Source of the DNA: Paracyclopina nana
Taxonomy: Eukaryota; Arthropoda; Copepoda; Cyclopoida; Cyclopettidae
Assembly (NCBI GenBank): GCA_019096065.1
Contig: JAGUCH010000006.1
Coordinates: 3,182,001 to 3,246,000 of the forward strand
Direction: 5' to 3'
DNA: 64,000 bases
Shown here: positions 49,201 through 59,318 of the stretch, one piece after another
Position numbering within the stretch: the first letter of the stretch is position 1
Layout: each line of letters begins with the position of its first letter
The notes under the pieces: model-generated
Seen by the model: only the letters and a program-made list of their open reading frames with translations
Databases searched by the model: none
Told to the model about the DNA's origin: nothing
Made by a program: the position numbers and the translations under genes

Positions 49201-52200
49201 AACTTTAGCAGGGAGAGAAAAATTGCCCGAATTTGAATACTAGAAGCTACAATTAGGGCTGTGAGCAACTTGGTGCTAAGGCTAAAGCTCGCTTAAAAAG
49301 AGCTGCCAACACACAACTGAGCTTTTTCGGAACATTGCTCTTCTGATTTTCGAAAAAAATATTATTAAACTCCGACCATCAATTTTTCGCACAAAGGGAA
49401 AACTATTTTATTGGAGTCTTGAAATACAAGGTGATTTAAAAACCTTCAGTTCTTTGTTTTGAGGCTTTAGGCCAGGCAAACGCAATTTCCTGGATGGTAT
49501 ACAGTAAATGAACTTTTCTAGCACATTTGAGAATTCCTGGCGGCTCAACTTTTATCCTGGCAACTTTCAACTTCAACTTTGGCTGTTGCCTGAGTTAGTT
49601 TGTTTATTTCAGTTGTTTGCCCACAATAGAGAGACCACACCACATTCATTGAGGCTGGACACCATAACTACGCCTCTCAGCTTGAAACAAAAGAGCTAAA
49701 AATGAGAGCCGAGGGGAATTGTTTATGGAAAAAATACCAGCCCAATTTTCTATAAAAACAGAAAATTGGAGGAAGCTAAAAAGCAGTAGTGAGCAAATAT
49801 TTGCTGCTGCAATTCACTTAATTGTGGCAAAAAAGCTTCCGGTGGGGCTCATGCTTGCTTTTGTGTAAAGAGCTTTTTGGTAATTAAAAACCAACAAGCA
49901 CTCGCGCTAGGCTTACGGCTAAGCCTCAAATAGCTGGGCATTTTTATTATGAAGCAATGATGCGTTTTGCTCAATTCTTAATTGTACTGTAATACGATTT
50001 CCTCGTGTTCTAATTCAGTTTACCGACCTGACTAAAAAATTTTATGCCACAGTTCTTTCTTAGCAATTCATTTGAACATTTTATGGCCCGGGACTCAATT
50101 TTATTTGCCTCATTGTGTCGAAGTTTTACAAATTCTTTTGAAAATCGAAAATAGTCATGGCATGACCGGGATTCAAACCAATATCCTTACCACTGAGCAA
50201 TGGGAACATCGCCCACAGCCCCGATTGAAATCTAGCTTAAAATTGGGGCTCATTATCTTCCGCGTCTTTGATCGTAGCATGGTTGCGGTTGTTATCGGTT
50301 CTTAGGCTCATTATCTTCCGCGTCTTTGATCGTGACTTGGTTACGGTTGTTATCGCTTCTTATTAACTGACATTGCAACCTCGTCAGTAAATAAGAACCG
50401 ATAACAACCGCAACCATGCTACGATCAAAGACGCGGAAGATAATGAGCCATTATTTAGCTTCTCACGAATAATATTGAACAAAAGTAGAAAATTGCTGAA
50501 ACCAAAGAATACTCACGCTACATATGTTAGGGTAGCCATAAGATTCTCATAGTACCTGATAAACTATAAATATGAGACCAATCATTTTGAGCCTTATTTA
50601 CTGATGAGGTTGCGGTGTCAGTAAATAAGAAGCGATAACAACCGTAACCAAGCCACGATCAAAGACGCGGAAGATAATGAGCCTGGGGATTGCTTAAATT
50701 GTTCGACTAATCATGCAATTATTACTCAAAATTGCAACGAAATAATAGGTGGATCCCACAACATTAGGTAGCTAAGCTTAAGCAAAAGCAAAGTAACTTT
50801 GATAGCGAATTTCTCAGCAACTTCTCAACTGATTCGAACCAAAATTGGTAGGATTCATCAGAGTTGCATTATAATTGTTGATGGCTAATTCAGTCCAAAT
50901 CCGAGGTCACATTCAAAAGATTGGTTTTTAGCAAAGCAAAGCTGGGTTAAGCAAAGGGAAATTGGGTACCACTTAGCAGCCTCGGATTTGCACTATATTT
51001 GACATCAACAATTGTAAGGCAACTCTGATGAATCCTACCAATTTTGGTTCGAATCAGATGAGAAGTTGCTGAGAAATATGTAATCAAAGTTACCTTGCTT
51101 TTGCTTAAGCTTAGCTGGCTATGTTGTGGGATCCACCTAATATCAGTACTTCAAAGACTTTTAAAAAGTATTATAGTAAGCTAGTTGAAATATGTAAAAT
51201 CTGTTCGCTTCTAAAATTAATCAACAAGAATGATCCTGATAATTTTGGCTTTTACTGCTGAATAACGCGCTAAAAAAAGAATCCCGACTCTGTGCTCACT
51301 TTACAAAGAACGAAGACATGTAAAGCTTGGCTTTTCGCGCGTGTTTCATTGAGATAAGTATCCAAAATAGCCAATAAATGAAACCTCAAAAGCTTCTTTC
51401 CCTCTTTTAGCTCACATAAATGAACTTTAGCTTCTTTGTGACCATCAATCTCAGTCGAAGAGATTCGGCTGTCTTTTGAGCTGGGATTGGCTTTGATGTA
51501 AACCGAACAATTCGGTATAGCTCGGAGGCTCGATTCGCAATATTTGAGGCCCGCCCAATAAAAAATACCCAAGTTGCCTTATTTGTCCTCTGTGTATAGT
51601 TGTGGTAGTAGTTGTTGTTGTTTTGGCAGCTGTAATGCATCATTTTTTTGCCCGAGCCGAGTCTCAATCAAGCCCTTAGAAGCCCACAAAGTAAATCCTC
51701 TAGATAGATTATTTAGCTTTTTGTGGACCTGTAAAAAATTAGGCCAGATCGGATAAAAGCCTGGTCAGTGTCTGTCAACACTCACAGCTAAGAAAATGTG
51801 TGAAAGCACAAAAGTTTGTGAGCTCAAAGGAAAAAGTCAGCTTTCCAATTTATTCTCTGCAAACTTGAGTATTAGTAAATAATTTTCAAAACTCATTTCC
51901 TGCCCCTCTAAACATGCAAATTGCTCAAACTCTTCCCCTTGGGCATAACTTGCTCCAGGTGTTGAAAATATGTAATATTTTCCAAGATAATGCAAATGGA
52001 TTTTTAAAAGCAGCCCATACTTGATAGTTCTTTGAACGCAAATATGATAAAGTTGCAAATTGCTTTTTTCGGACTAGGATAGATAAGCGCCCTTCATTTT
52101 TCACTTTTCCCTAGAAAGATGTGATGAAGTACCTTGATTTATAGCAGCCCGAATAAATGCATTAACTGGAAAAATCAATTTTCCTCGTGAGGCGGGGAAA

Positions 52201-55200
52201 ATCTGCATCCATAAATCAAGAATATCCAGGTTAAAGGGACCATTTTCCGCTTTAGGATAGCTACTGGGCACTCTCAAATGGTTTGCGCAACATTAAGCAA
52301 ATCTATAAGCTTTTATTGAATAGGTGCTTCGAAAAATGGCATAAGGAAATGAATTTTCTCTATCGGTAACCGCAAATCCTAAGTAGGCTTTCAATTTCCA
52401 AATGCTTCTCAGCTTTTTCTCACACCAGGGTTTATTTTTTCCCGGGAAAAAAAAGTGTCACCCGACTCACTATTAAGCTAAAAACGATGCCACTCATTTT
52501 GCTTAAAAACTAAGCAGCAAAACCTTTGGCTATTTATTCACATGTTTGTCATTGGAGTGTAACCTTAAAAACTCGAATCAATTTTTGGAAACTCGAAAGT
52601 CAAACAAGCTAAAACAAGACAAGGAAAATTTGGCCAAAGTTCAATGTGAAACTGCTAAATAGCGTCAAATTTTTAGGTCGGGATAGTCTTGGAATTTCAA
52701 GCTACCATGGATTTGCGATTACTGGTAGAGAAAAATGAATCCCTACTGCCATCAGCAAAAGTTAGGCCCCGCGAAAAATCCCTGATCGGCCGGGAAAAAT
52801 TTGAGAACCTTGCACATTTTTCATTTACTCGCTGCGCTCGGATGAAAAATAGTAGCTCGGTTCTCAAATTTTTCCCGACCTCTCAGGGATTTTTCTTGGG
52901 GCCTAACTTTTGCTGAGGCAGTAGGGAACTATTATTCTAGCCGAAACTGCAAAAAGTTAAAATAAAAACGTATGCTTATAAAATAATGAGTTTGTTTTTA
53001 AAACCTTAATGGACATGCATTACATTAATATGGTTATTCCCATGCATTTCCTTAGTTTGATTCATATATTAAACCATCTCATAGCCCTTTTATGGTATCA
53101 TGCAGATTTATGGGGGCATTACATTGGCCTTCTTTTGCAAATATGCTACCATATTCTAATTGGTTAAGTTAGGAAAAAGTTTAGCTTAGTTCAGTTTCTT
53201 AGTATGTATTTATATTTTAGATCCTAACTTACCTACCTAGAACATCTGCTTAGGTAGCCACTTTTGGTGACCGACCTAGCCTAAAATCTGAACATGAGAA
53301 CGCCCTAAGATATACAAATCACAATTAGTTTTTCATCTTGCTACACTTGCTACACTATACAAGCCGAAAGTTTCCATTCACCAATGCACTCGTCCAAAAT
53401 GAAAGCCAATTTGTTGCTGCTCCTCAATTCTTGTGTACTTGAAATGGGGCAAAGTTGCTGTATGCTATTTCAAATACCAATTCCAAGAAGATGCCGAAGC
53501 CAAGTTTGAGGCCAAGTTTTTGATGATTGGGTTAGCAAAACTAATGCCAAAGTTGCGGACAAACTGTGCATTTCTTTCCTTTATTTTGAGAGAATGTGTG
53601 TGGGTAAATCCCACACAAAATGTGATTTTGAACGAAATCCCACAAGTTTTTCCATTCCCAAATCCTGCGGGAGAGAAAGAGAGCAAACTTTTGTGCTCAG
53701 CTCTCATGAATATATTAAGCTAGGTATTTGACAACTTCATAAAGCGTGCTACTTCAGTACTTGCTCGCAGAATAAAGCTATGAACACGCACCGATCAATA
53801 AGTACCATACATAAAAACTTTGAGTCGACTCTACTTTTCTATATTGGGGGAAAAAGCAAAGTTTGGCCAACTTTTTCTCTTTACCTTATAAGCTATTCAA
53901 TTCAACTGAGTGGTTTTCTTGAAAAAGAGCTCTTTCATGAAGATGATAGAAGGAGCTTTAATTTTCCAGTTTAAACTTTTGAGCTTTGATTAGAAAGCCC
54001 AGGTTTTTGTCAAGATAGTTAAGTATAGCAGAGCAATTCGTCCGCGTTCTTGGTTTTTTTGCTAGAAAAAAGTTTGATAAGTCTACAAACTTTCTTGATG
54101 AAGGGAAAGCAGTAAAAGAAGTTCTTCCTTGGTCATTCTCTTCTTTTTTATCTTGCCAATTAAGAATTCGATAATGCCAGCACTATAAAACAACACACGC
54201 GAGTGTAATACAAATACGGTAGACCGAGGTTTTTGTAACAACAATTAGATCCATCGTGTTATCTTGGTTCAAAACCAAAAAGCAATTAGCTTTCTCTTCA
54301 AGATTTTCCACTTTTTGCGACAATGCTGCCCACGAAAAAAACTGTAGTCATCAGAGCATTAACTTAGATGGGACAAAACCCAAAAATGACTCACTTTTAT
54401 GCTTAGAAAGCATCTATAGAGAAAAATAGGCTAATGAGAGCACTGAGTGCTTTTAGCATGATTTATCCCCTCTGTGCAAAAGCTATGGGCAGAACAATGG
54501 ACCATTACTTTCCTATTTGCTTTTGGTGGGAGTGGAGGAACCTTAGGCAATGGGATCTGGAATTCAATTTGCTGGCCACTTTTAATCCTAGGCTCGTCGT
54601 TTTCCCTGAGTGCTGCTGTGCAAAATGGTATTATGATAAAATGATAATATTATCATCACACCACGCGTGAATGGGCTCCTTCCCTAGAGCCTCAAAGCAA
54701 AGAGCTGACAGCACTCACCAATGCAATGTTTACATGACATCAGCCGAGTTTCTTTTTTGCTCAGTATTCAATATTAGATTGGCAAATTGGAAATACGCCA
54801 TAATCAGCAAAGTTGTTTTTTTCGTCCGCTCTTTCATTTGAGGCTTTCTTCTTGCCTTTTGTGCTCCTCACAAATGGGGATGATTTATGCAAAAGCATAA
54901 AGGGATAACAAGGTTTTCCTAGTCGTCGTCTCATAACTCTGCTCATATTTCAATGTCACACTGCGCCTCTATAAACTTATACATAAAGTTTCCTGCCCTT
55001 TTTCAGCCCTTCTGCTCCTATTGGCTTGCCTGGCTAATTCCGAGGAAAATGTGGTCTACCACACGGTGTATGCTTGCCAAAACCAAGTTCTCACCATTTC
55101 CTGCCTCGAGAACTACGCGATCAAGATTGTCAGAGCGAATTATGGCCGATTCTCCATAGCCATTTGCAATGAAGTGGGGCGGACGGATTTCTCCGTCAAC

Positions 55201-58200
55201 TGCCAATCCCCCAAGACGCTAGGAATTCTGCAGAAAAAGTAATGAAAAGAGCTTTCACTTCTATATAATAGTCCATGTAGCGCGTTGGACTTCTAATCTA
55301 AAGGTCCTGGGTTCGAACCCTGGCAGGGGTGATTATGGTCATTTGAATGAATAATACCACCTGAAGGCTATATTTATTTATGAAGCTTACAAATATATTT
55401 TTCTACTCATACAGATGTGATGGGAGGAGAACTTGCTCGGCTGCATCCAACTCGAGCTTTTTTGAAAATGATCAAGACCCATGCCCCTCGACGGGGAAAT
55501 ATCTGGAGGCTCAGTTCTATTGCAGCTCTTCATCGATAAATCCTGGTGAGTAGCCTTTACTATTCTTCAGTATGTATGCACAGAAGTAGGGTGAAAAAAG
55601 GTCTGATCCGATATGCAAATGAAGCTTACTCCCATGGGAGCATAACTAACTTTGAGCAGGATCTAATTATGCCAGGAATAAAGCATGAATTATGAGGAGT
55701 AGAGGGAAAAAGCATCAGCGCTAATTAATGTCGAAAAGCAACTCTACATTGCCCAGCTGAACTAATTAAAGGCTTCTCTGTTTTTTGCTCGTTTTGCAGA
55801 TTTTTTGCCAACCTCTGAGGCCTCTATCAGTTCCACTGAGGAAGAGAAGAAGTCGAGCACTAAGCGGATTCCAATCACACCGAGGCCAACTCTGAGGTCA
55901 CAAAACCAACAAGATTTGCTCACCACTTCAATGACAACGGCCTCACACGACGACCTCGAGGCCAAGATAAAGCCTAATGAAATCACCACCAAATTTCTCA
56001 GCTCTTCCATTGCCTCCACTAATATTATGGACACAAGTGATCTTCCAGTAACGATGGTGACCACAACAACGACCACTTTGCGGACCACACCGACCACTGG
56101 CTCAACCACGACGACAACCACCACGGCCTCAACAGCCTCTAGGACCTCCACGACCTCAATGGAGACTGAAGCAACCTCGCGTCGGATTTTGGGACACTTA
56201 GAAAGCAATAAGCCATACCCAGTGTTGATCTTTGAAGAAAAACCACGCGTTTATGACAAACATCCAGAGAAATGTAATAGAGAGCTCAAAGCTGGCCTCT
56301 ATTGGCCATTGGCTGAGGCTGGGGAGACTCAGGCTGTTCATTGTGGCACTGGCTTGGCAGGGATGGCCTTTTGGCCTTGCAATTCTGAAGGCCAAAGAGT
56401 GACAGAGTGGCCTGACCTCAGTCAATGCCAATCTTTGTGGCTGCAAAAACTGAGAGCCCAACTAGACAAGCAAGCTTCAATTGTGCACGTTGCGAACGAC
56501 CTTGCACATTACTCGACCACCTTTGGGCCTTTGAGCCCTGGCGACCTTTTACTCCTCGTTGACACTATAGAAGTTATGACAGTCAAAATGCGAGCTGACC
56601 TCAAAACAATCCCCACTCAAGACCAGAGAAGAGCTGTCATCACTGAAGTTGTCCAGGTAAGGAATTTTTAAAATTGCAGTAATAATCTAATTAAAAACCC
56701 CGGATCTGCTTAATAGGACATTTTGAAGACAATCAGCATGACGGTAGACTTGGAAATCAATGGAGTGGCTTGGGAAAGGCTTGGCGGGGAAGCCAAGAAG
56801 CGGAAATGCGTAACTTTGATGATCAATGCTCTGGAGAATGCCGGCCTTTTATTGCCTGAGGTCGTGCATGAAAACAAAGAGGTCACTGTTGCTACTCCCA
56901 ACATTTGTAAGTCTCTTTTTCCTTGAAAACTACCACCTTTTAAATAAATTCACAATTGCTGAAATGTAGAGGGCGCTTCGTATGTAATTAAGATAAAATG
57001 GGCGACCCAGCACGACCTGCAGTTGAGCTGTTGAGGGGATTTTCACATTCATTGTTCTATGTGTTGCAGTGATGTCGGTCAAGGGAATCAATTTTGGCCA
57101 CATGAGCAAGCTCCGACTTCCAAGTGAGGCCGCGTTGGCGTCTGAAAATTGGTCCAATTTCAGCAACAGTGTCCTCGTGCCCTCTCTAGACCTGATGGAG
57201 CACATGCAAAGAGGAGGCGAGGCTCAAATCATTTTTCTGAGCATCAAAAGCTTGCAAAATCTCCTGCCTCCGCCGGAAAACATGGATGGCGGCCTCAAGG
57301 TCATCTCCAACCTTATCAGCTTAACCATGGGCGAAAAGCTGGCTAAATTCGGCCTCCGACCGACCAAAGATGTGAGGCTCAATCAGCCTCTGTCCATCCA
57401 TTTTGTCCACCCTTACACCAGCCTTGATCCCACTTGTGCTTTTTGGGACACGGCCTCATATCGGTGGAATACACGAGGCTGCAAGCTTATTGCTTCAAAT
57501 GGAACTCATTCTCAGTGCGGTTGTATTTCCCTGGCCACTTTTGCTCTATTGGCGCCATCTGGCAGCCTGGAGGGCTATCAAAGTCCTGGTGTTACAACCG
57601 ATGTCCTATATGGTATTTTGGCAGCTTTTTTGCTACTCCTGGCCATCCTTGCAATTGTCATCCTCAGCTTCATTTGTTCCTGCTCCAAAAGAAAGGTGAA
57701 CATATTTCAGTAATTGCCAGCTGCTGAAATCACAAAGATAAAATTAATCCAAGCTTTTAAGCTGAGTGAAAGCCCAGCTGAGTGAAAGCTCAATCACATA
57801 ATGCAATCTATTCTTGGAAACTGCGTTCAATTTTGCTTCTCCTGTAGGAGAAATTGTTGAAAATAGCTTTTTTTTCAGGCCCTGCTTTGCTGCCACCCCT
57901 TGAGGCTATTGTGTAATGGATTGCTCCAATCCATCAAAAATTACCTTTGCTGCAGGAGCATCAAGCATATCGAAGGAAATCCAATGATGCGATCGAGTTC
58001 CTTTGCTCCTGAGAGAATTTACGAGTTGCATGATGCCACGCCCACATTCTATCCCCAACATCACCCAATTAGAGGCGACGAGGCCTTCTTCACGGTAATA
58101 ACGCATAATGTTAAGCTCCAGGTGGCGCTACTTTTTGTACCTGCCCAATCAGCCCTCGGCCGTGCAGCCAACAGATCAGCTCCACCTAGCGGAAATCATT

Positions 58201-59206
58201 TCCCCTAGGAATTATAAAAGTGCAGTTCATTGCATTCCATGCTAGATTGAGCACTTAGAAAAGAGCTTGCGTTGTCGTAGATGAACTTGAGCAAATCCTG
58301 ACTTTGATTGATTTCAGATGCCACAATCTCCCCCGAATAACATCGCGAGCAGACGAGGTCTCACACTAGATTTGCCAAAGTCAATAGAGACCTAAATCAT
58401 AACAATAACAATGACATAGAGTCTTCCACGCGATCTTTATGGGCAAAATTGGTGTGCAGCCGGAAAAGAAGTAATCATTACCAGAAAGTTCCATTCAGAA
58501 CTTGTTTGTCTATGGCTTGGCTTTTTCTGTCAGAAATTGTATTTTTGCATAAGATACCAAAAAATAACACTTTCCTGAGTCAGAATGAGGTACTACTGCA
58601 AGCGGATCGTCTGGGGTACAATCTTTGTTTAATTTCGATATTTTCGCTAAATCTTTAATTTTTAGCTAGGAGTTAACATCAATTAATATGACCATTCATA
58701 CCTCTTCTTGTATTTTTTGTTAACTTTGATTTTTCTTAAGAAAAACCAGAATTATGTCTGCTTTTTTAAGGGTTGTGCACCTGAAAAAAATTGCTCCATT
58801 TTGTCAACAAAAAAGTTGTCGCATCCCTTTTCAAACCAGTATTTCCCATATTTTCACACTAGATAGCGACAAAATGTTATGATTTGGGTCTCTATATGGC
58901 CATCAAGAGTGAGTTATAAAAAAATATATTTTAACATCATCAGAAAGATTCCATATTTTCCGAATATAGGACATAGTGGCCACGCCTGAGCGGCCTTTGT
59001 TGACAGATTTGCCCAGCCCTGAGTTTAATGTGTACCAAGAGGTCGACCTCGAGTACCAACAGCCTATCCACCGTCCTTTGCAAATGCACTCAACCGGTTC
59101 CAGTTCCTCAGGGTATGGCAGTGGCTCTTACGACAATGTGCGAGGGGCTGCACGTGGCCCCTTTGTAAGCTACAATCACCGTCCTCCAATTCTGAGGCCA
59201 TTCTGA
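40282..59206 (+). CDS. Latrophilin-like adhesion receptor with one membrane helix instead of 7TM, 843 aa
   Basis: Exons: 40282-40324, 55007-55238, 55415-55545, 55800-56656, 56717-56906, 57070-57695, 57879-58094, 58970-59206; 2532 bases with all phases matching. Exon 1 (MKLPRPHPLSRIAT) plus exon 2 (ALLLLLACLANS) form a signal peptide across a 14.7-kb intron. Domains: SUEL/Gal-binding lectin about 26-135 (VRANYGRFSIAIC; DPCPSTGKYLEAQFYC); Ser/Thr-rich mucin-like linker about 137-265; HormR about 294-349; GAIN about 350-660 with GPS near 607-645 (CAFW...GCKL...CGCISLATFALL); one TM about 664-687; tail about 156 residues. This is latrophilin/CIRL order up to TM1. The GPS has SLA where cleavable receptors have HL(T/S), so autoproteolysis should fail. 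No 7TM exons lie in the later introns or before the next gene. The tail has Cys clusters (LLCC, YLCC) and Tyr motifs (YELH, VYQEV, SYDNV). Confidence 0.82.
41784..41791. repeat. Left 8-bp target-site duplication of the giant foldback
   Basis: GTTTTTAT immediately before the GGTAACACTC terminus. The same eight bases follow the other terminus at 47019-47026. Confidence 0.8.
41900..43315. repeat. Left arm: about 51-53-bp tandem repeats, two alternating unit types
   Basis: Unit A (about 51 bp) contains GATTTTGGATTTGGTC followed by CTGATCACCACCCATCACC. Unit B (about 53 bp) contains GAATTTCGTTTTGCCTC followed by CCCAATCACCACCCATCACC. The two share the CACCACCCATCACCACCCAAA half and differ in the other half. 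They are mixed irregularly over roughly 27 units. Some units lack the second CACCACCC block. Confidence 0.9.
43730..45600. repeat. Loop: about 168-bp tandem satellite, around 11 units
   Basis: Each unit begins at GTCAATTTTGAGTCAAAATG. Successive starts at 44112, 44281, 44450, 44619, 44787, 44955, 45123, 45292 and 45461 give a period of 168-169 bases; units before 44112 are more diverged and irregular. Within units the word TTTGACT/GAGTCAAA recurs in both orientations. No coding potential is seen. Confidence 0.9.
45650..46915. repeat. Right arm: inverted array of the same 51-53-bp units
   Basis: Reverse complement of the left-arm units (GGGTGGTGATGGGTGGTGAT with CAGAAAAAAAGACC or TGGGAAAAAAGAGGC), roughly 25 units. 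The A/B order is not a mirror image of the left arm, so the arms have been reshuffled by unequal exchange since they formed. Confidence 0.9.
47027..48227. other. Intronic stretch, nothing recognised
   Basis: Part of the long intron 1 of the latrophilin-like gene. Short CTT microsatellite at about 47036-47050; otherwise no feature. Confidence 0.4.
48228..48449. mobile_element. 222-bp Harbinger-like MITE, copy 2
   Basis: Terminal inverted repeats GGCATGGTTCACCTGC and GCAGGTGAACCAGGCC, flanked by TAA on each side (48225-48227, 48450-48452). Same length as, and aligned throughout with, the copy at 14123-14344. The shared middle includes GAAATACTGA and GATGGCTTTTGGTA. Confidence 0.85.
48453..50246. 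other. Intronic stretch, nothing recognised
   Basis: Continuation of intron 1 of the latrophilin-like gene. Open frames on either strand (for example minus 48702-49040, 112 codons) show no domain or splice context. Confidence 0.35.
50247..50683. repeat. Two interleaved inverted-repeat pairs (58-bp ends)
   Basis: Four 58-bp blocks starting or ending in GGCTCATTATCTTCCGCG lie at 50247-50304 and 50305-50362 (forward) and 50392-50449 and 50626-50683 (reverse). Block 1 pairs with block 3 (GCATGGTTGCGG...CGGTTCTTA) and block 2 with block 4 (TTGGTTACGG...CGCTTCTTA). The pairs therefore cross rather than nest. Related loops of about 29 bases (50363-50391 and 50597-50625) lie between. Confidence 0.85.
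50747..51138. mobile_element. 392-bp foldback (MITE-like) element with 3-bp target duplication
   Basis: Arms start AGGTGGATCCCACAACAT and end with the reverse complement. Arms are about 150-160 bp with small differences. AAT flanks both ends (50744-50746, 51139-51141). No coding capacity. Length, 3-bp duplication and AGG terminus recall the F1 family, although the sequence is different. Confidence 0.8.
51142..52739. other. Intronic stretch, nothing recognised
   Basis: Part of intron 1 of the latrophilin-like gene; only short unsupported frames. Confidence 0.35.
52740..52927. repeat. 188-bp hairpin (small foldback)
   Basis: The left arm TCCCTACTGCC...CAGCAAAAGTTAGGCCCC...GGGAAAAATTTGAGAACC is repeated in inverse orientation at the right end, leaving a loop of about 45 bases. 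No unambiguous target duplication was found. Probably a small MITE. Confidence 0.7.
53141..53306. mobile_element. Degenerate F1-family remnant
   Basis: The right end (ATGAGAACGCCCT) matches the F1 terminus and the inside carries the family's GTTAGG/CTTAGT/ACCTACC words. The left end is degraded (only ATATTC recognisable) and no flanking duplication is visible. Confidence 0.45.
53307..55006. other. End of intron 1 of the latrophilin-like gene
   Basis: No repeat or exon recognised. It ends in a strong pyrimidine tract and acceptor (CCCTTTTTCAG) at 55006. Confidence 0.4.
55271..55332 (+). pseudogene. 5'-truncated tRNA-Arg(TCT)-like sequence
   Basis: The 3' two-thirds of a tRNA is clear: the end of the D arm (TAGCGCG), an anticodon stem-loop TTGGA-CTTCTAA-TCTAA with anticodon TCT, and a T arm with GTTCGAACC. 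No 5' acceptor strand complementary to CAGGGGT is present, and the D arm is incomplete. I read it as a tRNA pseudogene or the head of a SINE. It lies in intron 2 of the latrophilin-like gene. Confidence 0.6.
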
Positions 59207-59304
59207 AAAAATCCTACTGTTTGAATTGTGATAAAAAAGGTTAGCCTAGTCAAATATTTGCATTTGCACGCTCACATGCTATATACTCAAATTGCTCTGG
59301 ATTG

Positions 59305-59310
59305 AATAAA
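59305..59310 (+). terminator. Polyadenylation signal of the latrophilin-like gene
   Basis: AATAAA 99 bases after the stop codon, and only 9 bases before the start codon of the next gene on the same strand. Confidence 0.55.
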
Positions 59311-59318
59311 GTACGGTA

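Noticed and set aside
58095..58969. Possible hidden 7TM exon in the last intron of the latrophilin-like gene
   Set aside because: The only sizeable frame (58449-58658) is not membrane-like in the 7TM pattern and lacks family motifs.
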